Below, in pieces: positions 1 to 10,637 of a stretch of DNA of 64,000 nucleotides. Made by a program: the position numbers and the translations under genes. The number at the start of each line of letters is the position of its first letter. Within the stretch, counting starts at the first letter, position 1. The stretch is from contig OZ025806.1 of assembly GCA_964019425.1 (NCBI GenBank), positions 1,111,374 through 1,175,373 on the forward strand. Reading direction: 5' to 3'. A model generated the notes under the pieces. That model saw only the letters and a list, made by a program, of their open reading frames with translations. It made no database searches and was not told where the DNA came from. The stretch comes from Flectonema sp. DT1601 (lineage: Eukaryota > Euglenozoa > Diplonemea > Diplonemida > Diplonemidae).

Positions 1-640
1 GCTTTTTTATTTCGTGGGAATCATCACAGCCACTGGATACGTTGCTGCTGTTGAAGCTTTCAATAAAGCGACCGTTGTAGTGTTTCCGACTGTGATTTGT
101 CTATTTCTCGGTCATCTAACTATCAGGATACTTGAGTGTACAGTGGTACACAAGTGGAGTAGTGAAAAGGTTCCGTTGTTATCGATAGTTGCCGGACTGG
201 CTTTTTACGTATTTGCGGCGCTAACAGTTTGTAGCAGTTCAATATTTCTTGTAGAGGAAGTTGGCGAAAATGGACCAGCTTTTTACGAAAGACATACCCC
301 AATAGATATCCACGTGTGTGCTGTGTTTTTATTCATCAGATTCCTTCAGTTTAAACACCACCAATTCTTAGCTCACCTCCGACCTTCTGACGACACTGCA
401 AAGGAAGATCGTAAATATCGACTTCCTACTCGTTGGTTGTTTAAATACTTCTCGTGTCCTCACTATCTCTGTGAAATGATACTTTATAATATTATGGCTT
501 TTTACATGGCATCTCCTCCCGCTAAACTAATGAGTGGGTTTGTTGTATTAAACCTTTTAGTAACATCCGATAAGACTGCTACTTGGTATCAGAAGACATT
601 TAACGTTAAGAGGTACGCTCTGATTCCAGGAGTGTTTTAG
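1..640 (+). CDS. Polyprenol reductase (SRD5A3/DFG10-like), 5' partial
   Basis: The reading frame is already open at the window edge, so the N-terminus is missing; about 212 C-terminal residues are visible, ending in TAG. The steroid 5-alpha-reductase fold family reduces polyprenol to dolichol in the ER for N-glycosylation. The C-terminus carries the family signature: a HHQFLAHLR stretch, then LPTRWLFKYFSCPHYLCEM, then a final WYQKTF...KRYALIPGVF block close to that of SRD5A3. Several hydrophobic segments fit a multi-span ER membrane protein. The SCPHYL motif favours the polyprenol-reductase branch over true steroid reductases; trans-2-enoyl-CoA reductase is a less likely alternative. No intron is needed in the visible part. 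Confidence 0.85.
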   Translation, partial: LFYFVGIITATGYVAAVEAFNKATVVVFPTVICLFLGHLTIRILECTVVHKWSSEKVPLLSIVAGLAFYVFAALTVCSSSIFLVEEVGENGPAFYERHTPIDIHVCAVFLFIRFLQFKHHQFLAHLRPSDDTAKEDRKYRLPTRWLFKYFSCPHYLCEMILYNIMAFYMASPPAKLMSGFVVLNLLVTSDKTATWYQKTFNVKRYALIPGVF

Positions 641-780
641 ATATCTTTTTTATTATTTTGGGATCAGACAGTTAGATCGTCGGTAGTAAGCCGACAGTTT
701 TGATATACTCAACGAGGATGGCAGCACAGAATCAAAAGACATGCTGCGTCAGGTGGATATCATGTCTTTGAAATAATTAA

Positions 781-803
781 CACTTTTTTTTTTTTCAAAA
801 CAG
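781..803 (+). promoter_or_regulatory. Predicted trans-splice acceptor for the 818 gene
   Basis: A run of 13 T ends in CAAAACAG, with the AG at 802-803. This leaves a 14-nt leader before the ATG at 818. It is the strongest polypyrimidine tract among the host acceptors here. Confidence 0.7.
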
Positions 804-817
804 GAGAATTACCAAAT

Positions 818-3800
818 ATGCGTTGGATATCATTCGTTTTATTACTTCTCGCTGGTGCAGTTCAAAGTGATCACGTGCACCCCAATCTGGATTCCTGTGA
901 GAATGAAAGAACTATGATCGGAGATGCTCCAACACTTGATGGGCAGTTGAATATCGGAAGTGAGTATTTGGATGCTTTTGGAAAGCAAGATTGCAATCAC
1001 TGGAATGGATTTTTTAATAAACATCAAAATGCAAATTTATCAGCAGTTCCCTGGACGGCCATGTCTGGACCGGCTTCGTCAACAAGTTGGAATTATCGAC
1101 TCTATCTTTATGATCAAATGTTGTTTAATGAGAGGAGTGTTATTGAATTCTTAGTTCTTGATGAGCCGTGGATTAAACCACTCGAGGAATATTTATTACC
1201 GCTACCACTCACTGAGCAAGAAAGGGAATTACTCCCCGACAAATACGTCCACAGAAACTCAAAAGGAGAAATAATTGCTTTCCCTTTATATGGAAATCAG
1301 AGAGTTAATTTCTACAATCAGAAACTTCTTAATAAATACGGTCATAAATATCCTACTTCTTTAGAAGAGTTTGACGTTATGTGTGGTGACATGTTCCCAA
1401 AGATGAGACAAGAAAGAATTGATAGCGGACATCCTAATCCCGAAAAGACGCATTGCATGTCGTGGAATATTTGGGATAAAGATCCGAATAGATTTATTTA
1501 TAACATCGTGCAGTTACTATCGATGGTGAATGGAGGAATTGTTATTGAAAACAACGGAACCATCTCAATTGATAATCCAGGTACGTATAAAGCATTATCA
1601 TTTATGCAGAAATGGTTATCAGAAGAATGGATTAGCGATGGTTCATTCACTCGATTTGTTGTTGATGAGGACTTTCCAATTTATCAAGACTGGTCAAGTA
1701 ATGCTTTCTTACTAAACACACTCTCTGATTCGATGGATAAATCAAATCAATTTCACTACGGACCAATGTGGGGAGGTGGTATGGCAGCCGACGGTACAAA
1801 TTTAATGGCCATCAGTAAATTTACTCGCAACGTCGACATGGCTGAGAAATTCTTACACTACCACATCCAGACACTTGAATGGATTTATATGAGCAAGTTT
1901 CCGAATGTTCCCGTCATTCACTCAACTTGGAGGAATCATGAGAAACAGTTTTGTAACGATATTCATATGAACATCTTATGTGAAGGAATGCGTACTTATC
2001 CTTCTTCATTTGAGAGACTCGTTCCACGACCTTCTCTTGGATGCGGATCTTTATATTTAGAATGCAGTAAGCTAGTTCAGCAATATCTTCAAAATAATGT
2101 TTTGTCACTTAGGAAGGATGCTTATGAAAACGTTAGAGAGTTGAAGGTACACTTGCAGGTTCTATTGGGACAACTCGATCCTTCTATACTCGAGAAGGAA
2201 TACACTAATAACGGAGAGTTGTTTTTAATAATCGTAGCACCACTCTCTGGACTCTTTATGACAGGAGTTCTTCTTTATGTAATAAGAGGAGTGAGGACTC
2301 TGAGAAAAAGTAAAGAATTGAAAATACCAGTTGGTCTGCTAATTGGAATGGTGGTCACTATAAGTGTGACAATTGTTATTATTATCGTCTTAGAGTTGAG
2401 TAATAAAGCGAGTGTTAAGATTCAAGAAGATATGTCTGCTCGTCTTCGATACCAATCAATTGTTGCTGTTCGTCAGCCTGCTTTAGTAAGTTGGGATTTG
2501 TTGTCTAAGGACCCTGCTATGTCTCAGCAGATGAAAATCGACAACACCATGGCGAGGATTAAATTAGATCTCTCTGTTCAAAAGATAGATGACGGAGCTC
2601 TCTTAGTAGTCTTCGATCGAAGTCGCATCGAAGAACACGGAGAGTATCGCATCTTAGTCTCAACTGACACCCGCCTTCAAGTAAACGGATGGGTGTACTC
2701 TCCACTTGTAGCAGAACAACCAAAGTTACATCCTTGGCTGGCGGCGTATTTATCGGCATTCAAGTACGGGAATTGTAGTTATTTGCGAGAGATTGACACG
2801 GCGCTATCACACAGACTGAGTACCCAAAAGGGAGAAATTCTCATAAATGCTGGCAACGTAGTAGAAGATTGGGTGATCGCTTACATGATTCCCGTGTCTG
2901 TAGTAATTGGTGAATCCACAAACAATCTCGAAACAGCGAGATACTATGGAATTGGAGTAAGTGTCATTGCAGTAGTCGCAGCTGTTTGTGTTGCTGTTTT
3001 TATTATTATGGAACCACTCATTGCAATCAGTCACGATATTGAAAAGGCGAGAATGATGAAATTTCAAACTTTGAGCACATCGACGTCTATCCTCTCAGAA
3101 ACTGCAGCACTGCAACAAGGATTCAGAGAGATGGCAGCTATGCTTCAAGAGTACAAAGCTTACATACCTAAAAGTGTTTTTGTTCAAGCTGAAGAGACTG
3201 ATGACGACACTGATTCTGAAGTATTGAGCGAACCGAATTCTAAGGGAAGTTCTGGTGACGGCAGGTCAGTTGCCAAAAGCTCTAGTTCAGTTGGCACAAC
3301 AATGCTCGTCTATCGGACTGTGAATGTCGGTTTGCGACTTCGTGGGCAGAATGATGCCATCTTGTTAACTATTAATTTAAAACCAACAACTAATCCAAAA
3401 ACCTACACCAGGAATCTATCACTTATTGAAATACTTGTATCTAAACACTATGGGATTTTACATCAGTTTTCAACTTCTAGACCATTCGAAATAGTGATCA
3501 GTTGGAACTGCGCAATGAAGAAGGGTGCCAGTAACTCCAGTCACATGGCCTGTAGATTCGGACTTGATTTGATTAAAGCAGATGACTACAAGTGTGCAAT
3601 TGTATTAGGACAAGCGTATGTGGGTAACATGGGAACGAAGACTATTAGAGCTTTTAGCGTCGCCGGTAACATTCAGAAATCGCAATGGGCGGTAGCTCTG
3701 ATGGCAGAACTGATGCCGAGGTGTGGAACTCTAATTGACGGGTACATCCTTTCTCGTGTAGCGACGTCATTCAGAACAGTTCCGTGGGATGTGTTGCGAC

Positions 3801-4120
3801 TCAAAGGAAGGAACTCTCTAGTAAGTCTTCTAATAGATACATTCGATCAAGAAATGGGTGAATGGATGTATCAAGTTCAGGAATTAAGAAGTGACGTGTC
3901 AATATTAAAAGATCTTTTTAACGATCTACTCGTCAGCTTAAATCCCAAATCTGCTGTTATGCAGATGCCGCAACAAATGACAACTTTAGAGCTCGAGATC
4001 TACAAGAGAATTAAAAAGTCTGTTCATGAAAGAATGGTCGGATTAGAAAACCAACCCTACGGAGTCACATTCAAAAATATTCTCGCTGTTCAAAATCCAT
4101 CGAAGGCTTCAGCGCCATAG
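818..4120 (+). CDS. Receptor-like membrane protein: solute-binding ectodomain plus degenerate class III cyclase domain
   Basis: A single 1100-residue exon. Residues 1-17 are a signal peptide. Residues about 35-450 look like a bacterial family 1 extracellular solute-binding protein, with FPLYGNQRVNFYNQKLLNKY and a GPMWGGGMAADGTNLMAISK block. Hydrophobic spans at about 466-491, 505-529 and 709-733 frame a second extracellular region of about 175 residues. Residues about 830-1010 resemble a class III nucleotide cyclase: GQAYVGNMGTKTIRAFSVAG matches the family GxxxVGNMG...YTVIG stretch. The metal-binding aspartate motif at the domain start is not recognisable, so catalysis is doubtful. Kinetoplastid receptor adenylate cyclases share the plan of a periplasmic-binding-like ectodomain, membrane span and cytosolic cyclase, so a sensory role is inferred. 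The ligand is unknown. Confidence 0.75.
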   Translation: MRWISFVLLLLAGAVQSDHVHPNLDSCENERTMIGDAPTLDGQLNIGSEYLDAFGKQDCNHWNGFFNKHQNANLSAVPWTAMSGPASSTSWNYRLYLYDQMLFNERSVIEFLVLDEPWIKPLEEYLLPLPLTEQERELLPDKYVHRNSKGEIIAFPLYGNQRVNFYNQKLLNKYGHKYPTSLEEFDVMCGDMFPKMRQERIDSGHPNPEKTHCMSWNIWDKDPNRFIYNIVQLLSMVNGGIVIENNGTISIDNPGTYKALSFMQKWLSEEWISDGSFTRFVVDEDFPIYQDWSSNAFLLNTLSDSMDKSNQFHYGPMWGGGMAADGTNLMAISKFTRNVDMAEKFLHYHIQTLEWIYMSKFPNVPVIHSTWRNHEKQFCNDIHMNILCEGMRTYPSSFERLVPRPSLGCGSLYLECSKLVQQYLQNNVLSLRKDAYENVRELKVHLQVLLGQLDPSILEKEYTNNGELFLIIVAPLSGLFMTGVLLYVIRGVRTLRKSKELKIPVGLLIGMVVTISVTIVIIIVLELSNKASVKIQEDMSARLRYQSIVAVRQPALVSWDLLSKDPAMSQQMKIDNTMARIKLDLSVQKIDDGALLVVFDRSRIEEHGEYRILVSTDTRLQVNGWVYSPLVAEQPKLHPWLAAYLSAFKYGNCSYLREIDTALSHRLSTQKGEILINAGNVVEDWVIAYMIPVSVVIGESTNNLETARYYGIGVSVIAVVAAVCVAVFIIMEPLIAISHDIEKARMMKFQTLSTSTSILSETAALQQGFREMAAMLQEYKAYIPKSVFVQAEETDDDTDSEVLSEPNSKGSSGDGRSVAKSSSSVGTTMLVYRTVNVGLRLRGQNDAILLTINLKPTTNPKTYTRNLSLIEILVSKHYGILHQFSTSRPFEIVISWNCAMKKGASNSSHMACRFGLDLIKADDYKCAIVLGQAYVGNMGTKTIRAFSVAGNIQKSQWAVALMAELMPRCGTLIDGYILSRVATSFRTVPWDVLRLKGRNSLVSLLIDTFDQEMGEWMYQVQELRSDVSILKDLFNDLLVSLNPKSAVMQMPQQMTTLELEIYKRIKKSVHERMVGLENQPYGVTFKNILAVQNPSKASAP

Positions 4121-7100
4121 CTGGCTGTCAGTCTGTCAGTCTTCTACTTCTTTTTTTTTTTTTAAACAAAACAACAGCCGACACAGCTGCTGTGATTCTG
4201 TGTAACAGCAGCCTCAACTTCTTATAAAGCTTCACGAGAATTTCCTCCCTTCTTTCTTGGGTTTGTTTATGGCTTCTGGTGGTTTCACTCGAAGTCGACG
4301 AATTCGGTCTTTTGATATGCAGAGTAAGAACTTCTTGAGAGTTCTGGGATGCATATTATCATTAAAAAGAAATCCGATCTTCTTCCCACCCCAATTGCAG
4401 TCTTCGAATGAAAGAGCAATAAACTTTTGTTTTCATTCCTCTCTGAGGACAATCAAACGATCAATTAATGAACAAGTCCAATATTAGTAGTTGTTGCTGC
4501 TGCTACTTTGTGTGACGTAATATTACAAATCGATCAAACTTTTCTTCCGTGGTGCTGCTTTATGAGAAGTTCGGATTTATTATTTTTTTTTTTTTTTTTT
4601 TTGTTCGTTGTTTGTTTAGACGAAGCGCTGGCACCATTCGATTTGTAGATTTGCTAATCACTTATCACTTGTCTAACGTCTGTCATCTGCGGGATTTTTG
4701 TTTCATTGAATTTGCGGAGTTTTACGTTCGATTTGTCGTTCTGCTGACAACGTAATTCAAAACTGAGCTTCACAGATACGGTGGTGGGTGGCTCCCCTTT
4801 TGTTCCACGTCTGATTTAAGTGACTGCAACACAATGATGATATCCTCTCAACCCCCCTCTCAAGTAAACCCACCATTGAGTGCTCTGCTATTAGTGTGCT
4901 ACGAATTAGCGAAACATAATTTCTTTTGATAAATTATAATATAAATAATAATTTAGGTTTTGACACTCTGCTATTGGATCCTGTTTTTGGTTTCCCAACT
5001 CATGACACGATTCCACACTGCATATGTTTGAGCAGAGTGGTTAGCTACCTCTAGCTACTATTTCATAGATGGCTGATTGTTTTTATTGAAATAATAAACT
5101 TCCCACCCCAAATAAAAATTGAAATAAAAACCTTTTCACGCGGGCGAGCTTTTTCTTGTGCGATGCCCGCGGAGATTGTTTTTTTGAAAGAATCGTAAAA
5201 TAGTTTCATCAATCCACCGCTTTTGTTATATTTGAGTTTATAGAAAAAAAATAAAAAATCGAAGTGATCGAGTCCCCCCCTCCTTTTCTAATTTTATTTA
5301 TCAGCACAACCAGTTTGTTATTTTCGAACTTTGGTTTACCACCGCACCCACCTCACCAGTTATCTTCAAACACAAGATTGCTTCTGTGAATCGCTCAAAT
5401 ATGGATTACCACCAGTTAGGAATAAGTGAATTATCACTTCTTCTTCTCACTGGAACTTAAATAGATGTGTCTATCAAAGAAGTCTTCAGGTTGCTTTACT
5501 TTCGGTGACTATTATTTGTTCTAATCAGACCCCGTACGTCATTTTAATTTAATTTTTTTTTCCCGCTTTCTTTTTTTTTACCGCAACTGAATTGGATTTC
5601 TGTGAATCTTTTACAGCAGCGAACCTTTTGGTAAAGTGTAGCTTACTCGGGAATGTTGGAATGCAGTAGTTAATATGTTGTCCACTCTGGGAAAGCTCTC
5701 ACAATCACCTGCAAGTAGTCTTCCCTTACTTCATGTTCTGACATGAAGACAAAGTGGTGTTCCAGATGTGTGTTAATTTGTATTCATGTGTGGTGTGTTC
5801 TATTGTGATGATACAAGTTGTTGAGTTTATTCTGGATTTCCGCGCGTACAGTTAACTTGCCCGTCAGTTATTGCGAGCTCGTCTTTCCTAATTCCCTTCT
5901 CTGTCGTAGAAGGGATTGCTGTCAGTTGAATGTAATGTCGCAATAAAATTAGTGCTGGTCAATCCTGAGTCTTTTCTTACCTGTGAGAGTCTCACGGTTG
6001 TGATACTAAATGACTGGAGTCCGTGAGCTTCTTCGGAGGCTTTGAACTCTGAATTCAAAAAAAAAAAAAAAAAAAAAAAAAAGGGCGCATTCTGTTCTAG
6101 TTTTTGATTACTCGCCGCAACCCGCAGCAAATGTCCGATGCAGCCATCTACCTAAATTGGTCTGGACCTGAAACTGACTGTTTTACTTTTTCCTGAGCTC
6201 CCTAAGTTTGTAAGTTTCACTTAGCTAACTTTATCAGTTCTTTTGAATAAAACATTTGATCTGATTTATCAAAAAAACTGGAATGAAGTTCCCGGAGCTT
6301 ACTGATGAAGGCCTGGGGGGGACAACTGTGTCCTGAAACTACGTATTCCACAGTGTTATGTAGAACAGCAGAACACTTGTGTTTTTTAAAATCTTGATTT
6401 AATGAACCCTCTTATTCCAACTCCGCCTCCCTCTTCAGTTGCGTGCTTGGGTTTGGATTCAATTTACATCTGCACTTCTCGGGGGAGAATCTGGGCAGCA
6501 ATGTTCATCTCCCTTCATGCGTATTGTGTTTGTTGTTACTTTGTTGTTATTCTTAAGATATTTTGTATTCAATAGAAAGTTTACGATTAGATATCTTATC
6601 GCAGCCCTCATCAATTCTATTTTAATTCCCTTCAGTGTGTTAATCGATCATTTGATTTTATTTCGATAACTTTTTCATTTGGTAGTTTCCAGTAGAAGTA
6701 CTTTAGCGAGTATTCAAAATAGAATCAAACTGTGATCAGAGTTAGTTATTAATAATTCTTACTGTAATATCTTACTCTAGATACACACAACGTGGTGTGT
6801 TTATTATTAACCTTACACACCTGACAAGCTGAGTGCGTTTTTGTATCCAGCAGCCCCTGTAGAAAATCATACCTATGCCTGCTTCCCTGAAGCTTAAACA
6901 TGTTTTTAACAACCATACTGATACGAACTTTTACTGCTAACTTAAATTCATTTTTTTTTTTTTTTTTTTTTGATTCTGCAAAACGAAAAGAAAGAAAAAG
7001 AGAAAATAAAACGACCGACTGATGATGTCAATTTAATTATCTTTTTTGAGTGAAGAGGAGGAAAGAAAATCCAAATTACAAATTGCGGTATTTGGAAGGA

Positions 7101-7990
7101 ATTGATCTCTGTCGTGTTGATGATAATGACTCTTATCTTTCTTTGATCGTCAGGGGTGGTGTGTTGCGGTTAATATTTCAACGCTTTGTCGTTACTGTTT
7201 GTTACTTTTTGGGTTCCATTTTCTTCTCGTCAGGTAGCGGTGCAGCTATACAAACCTAGCTGACGGAATCTTTTGTTTCTTATTTTTTAGTTTTTTGTGA
7301 ACCCCACCTCCTCCTGGTACACATCAAATTTGCTCATTAGGTTATCGAAACACTGCAGCCTGCGTGGTATGGCAGACGCCTGTAGATTATCTCACCACGT
7401 GGGCAGCTATTTTGATAACTTGTGCGCCACTGATGGCACATTTCCGTTTTTTTTTTTGTATTTTTTATTTGTTTTTTGAATGAATGTCTCAACAGAGTGA
7501 CCTGTTGTATAGCAATATGGAAATAAGGAACGAAAAATTATTTTTTACTAATTTTACAAGAACTTCACTCGAAGTTACCAGCGAATATGTAACTTTCTTT
7601 ATTTACGGACTTGTCACTGGTCTCGAGTTCTTATCATTTTTTGTTGTCGTGTACTTTGCGAATCCTCTTGTTAATTTACGATAGAACACGTTTTGCTTTG
7701 CCTTTAATATGAGCTTTAAGCTCTCTCAAAGAAAAGTGATTCTCTCGCACTTCGTATTTGGATAAGAATAATTGTTATCTGAGGGGAGCCCTTCAGTTTG
7801 GAATATGATTAGTCGACAATTATTCGATTTGTTTTATTTATTAATACCTTTATAATTATTTATTATAACAGCAACTTGAATGATAAAAGAGTGGAATATC
7901 AGTTTTTGGATTATTTCTTTTTTCATCAAAATCCCAACTTCCACCCAACAGAAATTAATATAAAACTCCAGATGTCGATATCGCAATAAG
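4121..7990. other. 3.9-kb stretch with no recognisable gene
   Basis: AT-rich DNA with homopolymers, including T tracts near 4580 and 6952 and an A tract near 6060. Only short open frames occur and none resembles a known protein or starts after a convincing acceptor. It presumably holds the long 3' UTR of the preceding gene and spacer. A fast-evolving or intron-rich gene cannot be excluded. Confidence 0.5.
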
Positions 7991-9736
7991 ATGGTTTCCG
8001 TACGGAGTCTCTATGAGGAGTATGTTGCTATTAAATATTTAAAGAAAAACAATTTATTAATAAAGACTAAATCTTACAAACAATTACAACAGTTCTTGCA
8101 TAAAGTTTAAGTGCCGACGCAATGCGGAGCTTCTTCGGAAGTTCCCTTCGACGGAGGGACGCCTCGATATTTTAACAGAAGTAGACCTCCATGATAATTT
8201 AGTTGGAAGGAAAGGTATTCGTCCAGTTATGGAAGTTGTGAGGGCCTGCTCTAATTGCGAACGAGTGTCTGTGGCTGACAACTTTCTAAACAACGATTCT
8301 GTCAAAGAGATTGTTAGCGCTTTGATGGAGCATCCGGGAGTAAGGTTTCTGGACCTCAGTAGGAATCCTATTTCACATCCGGCAGGGAAGCTACTCAGTG
8401 ACTTTGCTTCAAAAAGTAAAACAATTTCGGAAATCAAACTCTGCGACACGCTCATAAATCCGGCTCTCGTAAAGATAATTCAAAGCAAAGCAAATGAGAA
8501 CTTTAAGAACGCTGACGAGTCCACACAGCAGAGATACTCATCGAACTACGAAGAGAACCTTTTGAGAGGCACAGCGGTAGCTGAGAATATCACGAAATCA
8601 GCACAGGAAGAAGTCAATGTTGTTACGACTGTAGACTCCACTCCAATTGTTGCTGACACTAAAGTGACTACCCCTCGAGATGCACTCCAGCACGATACCA
8701 GTTTGGGGAAAAAGGTATTGTTGCAATTGTAATAATATGTAACGGCTTTCCAATTACTTAGTTCACATAAAATAATCCAAACAGATACTTCAACGTATGA
8801 TTGAAACTCTGGATGACTACACACCTCCACAAACTGGGCTACCTCACTGGTGGGGGTTGAGGTATGTAAGTATTCGCGTGAACTTTGGGAACTATAAATA
8901 TAAAATAAGGAAAACATTAAACTACCTAATCAGAACACTATTCGCGTTATCTAATGGAGATCCCCCTCCGGAATTTAAGTCAGTGGAGGTAGCTGTTGAT
9001 GCAGTGAAGACTGTCTCTGAATGCACTCGAGAGCCGGAAATCGATGATCAAAGGAAAGATGTTGAGGAAGTTACGAAAAATAATGTGAAGGAAAGTGAAA
9101 TGGAAAACCAGCTGGCGGAAAGAGACGTAACCAAGGCCTCAGAAGCCTCAGAAGGGAATTCCGACCTGGATGTGAACGAAGGAATTGGTATCGAAATGAT
9201 TATTGCAGCTGCTTTAACGTCGGATACTTCCCCAAAGACAGATAAACCATCCTGGTGGTACTTAAGGTATGCTTCACATGATTCGTCAGCTCTAAATATT
9301 TCTTCTAACGTCATCCATCAAATAATAAAACAGATCCTTAGAATCCGTTTTTAAGAATCAGCCGGCGCCGCCGATTCACGAGGCATCCCTTCCAAGTGCT
9401 CTGGTGGAAAAGAAGACAAACGGGAAAATTGAAACTGAAAGTGACGATTCTTTGAAATCGAGAACCAGCTCAATATTTGGAAAGCCTCGTACCCCACTTG
9501 AGCTTATTGCAATGGCAGCTTCTGGAGAAGAAGGAGAATCATTATTGAAGAGCATCACAAGTATGGTTGAAGATGATCAGGAAAGGGACGATCCTTTGGG
9601 AGCAATGTTCGCTGCGATGGATGAAGAAGGAAAGTTCTATTTGGGAATATCTTTAATTCGAGACATCTATGAAGGAAGAGCTGCTTGCAGTACCAACGAT
9701 GATGAAGACACTAATGGTATTAATAGATTCTCGTAG
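7991..9736 (+). CDS. Leucine-rich-repeat protein with four cis-introns
   Basis: Spliced model: exons 7991-8019, 8093-8714, 8785-8861, 8934-9266 and 9334-9736, giving 487 residues. The introns are GT-AG and 73, 70, 72 and 67 bp long (donors GTATGT, GTATTG, GTATGT, GTATGC), and every junction keeps frame. The start MVSVRSLYEDSCIKFKCRRN leads into ribonuclease-inhibitor-like leucine-rich repeats (VDLHDNLVGRKGIRPVME, then VRFLDLSRNPISHPAGKLL), a style common in euglenozoan LRR proteins. The C-terminal half is acidic and low complexity. Two copies of a motif, LPHWWGLR and KPSWWYLR, each end at an intron. A five-codon ATG frame at 7972-7989 precedes the start. Possible acceptors lie at 7950-7951, 7970-7971 and 7989-7990. 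Function unknown; LRRs suggest protein binding, perhaps cytoskeletal. Confidence 0.75.
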
Positions 9737-10627
9737 TCCCTTACTCTGGCTGCTTTTATTGTATTTTTACCTTCTAACGTGTTACAATTAAATTACGCAT
9801 GATATACTGAAATGAATTAAGAGGAAAAGATTATTGCAGTCTTGCGGTATTGATAAAGTTGATGAATGAGAAGAAAAGTACATCGTGTGTGGGTAACTTC
9901 CCGCGCATTGGTCCCTTCTGTATTCCCATCATCACCATCCCAAATATCTGTAAAGAGCAGCGCAGCTTTGAACGTGCGCTAGCGTCAGTTCTTTATTTCA
10001 GTCGGTGGGCGGTCTCTCTTCCTCCCTCGAATCTTTCAAAATATCGGTGTTTGCTTTTCGGGTTTTTAGCATCGCAAGCGCTGCGTAATTCTGAGAGTTC
10101 AGCTGACGGCGATGTTAGTGATTATTTTGTTATTCTTGACATCTCTTACGAGTGCTCGTTTTATTTATTTATTTTTCTGTTTGGTCGATTGCCATCCTCC
10201 TGATGCCATCAGCAAGTTGCTACGTTATATTCTATGACGAATACAAAAAAGAGAATAACTTACTAAGTCAGAAACACTTCTTCATTATTGGCGGAGTGAC
10301 ATTCTGATTTTAGGTTTGCAGCTGTCGCCTTATCTTGACTGACAAGTTTGTACAATAAGCTGGCGGAGAACATAAACATTTGAACTGTACTTCTTTATAC
10401 CCAGTGACGCAGATACAACTTTTTGATACCTTATTAGATCAGAAGCTTTGCCTCTAATTACATTAGTTACTAAAACAGGAATACACTTAAATAATCAACT
10501 ACTTGCCTCCCCTTCCTTCCCTTCCCTTTGCTTCTCTTCCCACTCACGAATATTATTTTACAATTCTTCTGATCTTTTGAACTGCTGTTATCTCAATTGC
10601 TGTCACAAAATTATTTTTGTGTTAGTC
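9737..10627. other. Intergenic, nothing recognised
   Basis: About 0.9 kb of AT-rich sequence between the LRR and bromodomain genes. The only open frames are short and unlike known proteins. Confidence 0.5.
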
Positions 10628-10629
10628 AG
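10600..10629 (+). promoter_or_regulatory. Predicted trans-splice acceptor for the 10638 gene
   Basis: A T-rich stretch ends in GTTAGTCAG, with the AG at 10628-10629. The ATG follows after 8 nt. Confidence 0.6.
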
Positions 10630-10637
10630 CAATTAAA

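Noticed and set aside
4257-7684. Several 60-80 codon frames between 4.2 and 7.7 kb
   Set aside because: Compositions are those of AT-rich spacer, many start without ATG, and none follows an acceptor at the usual spacing.
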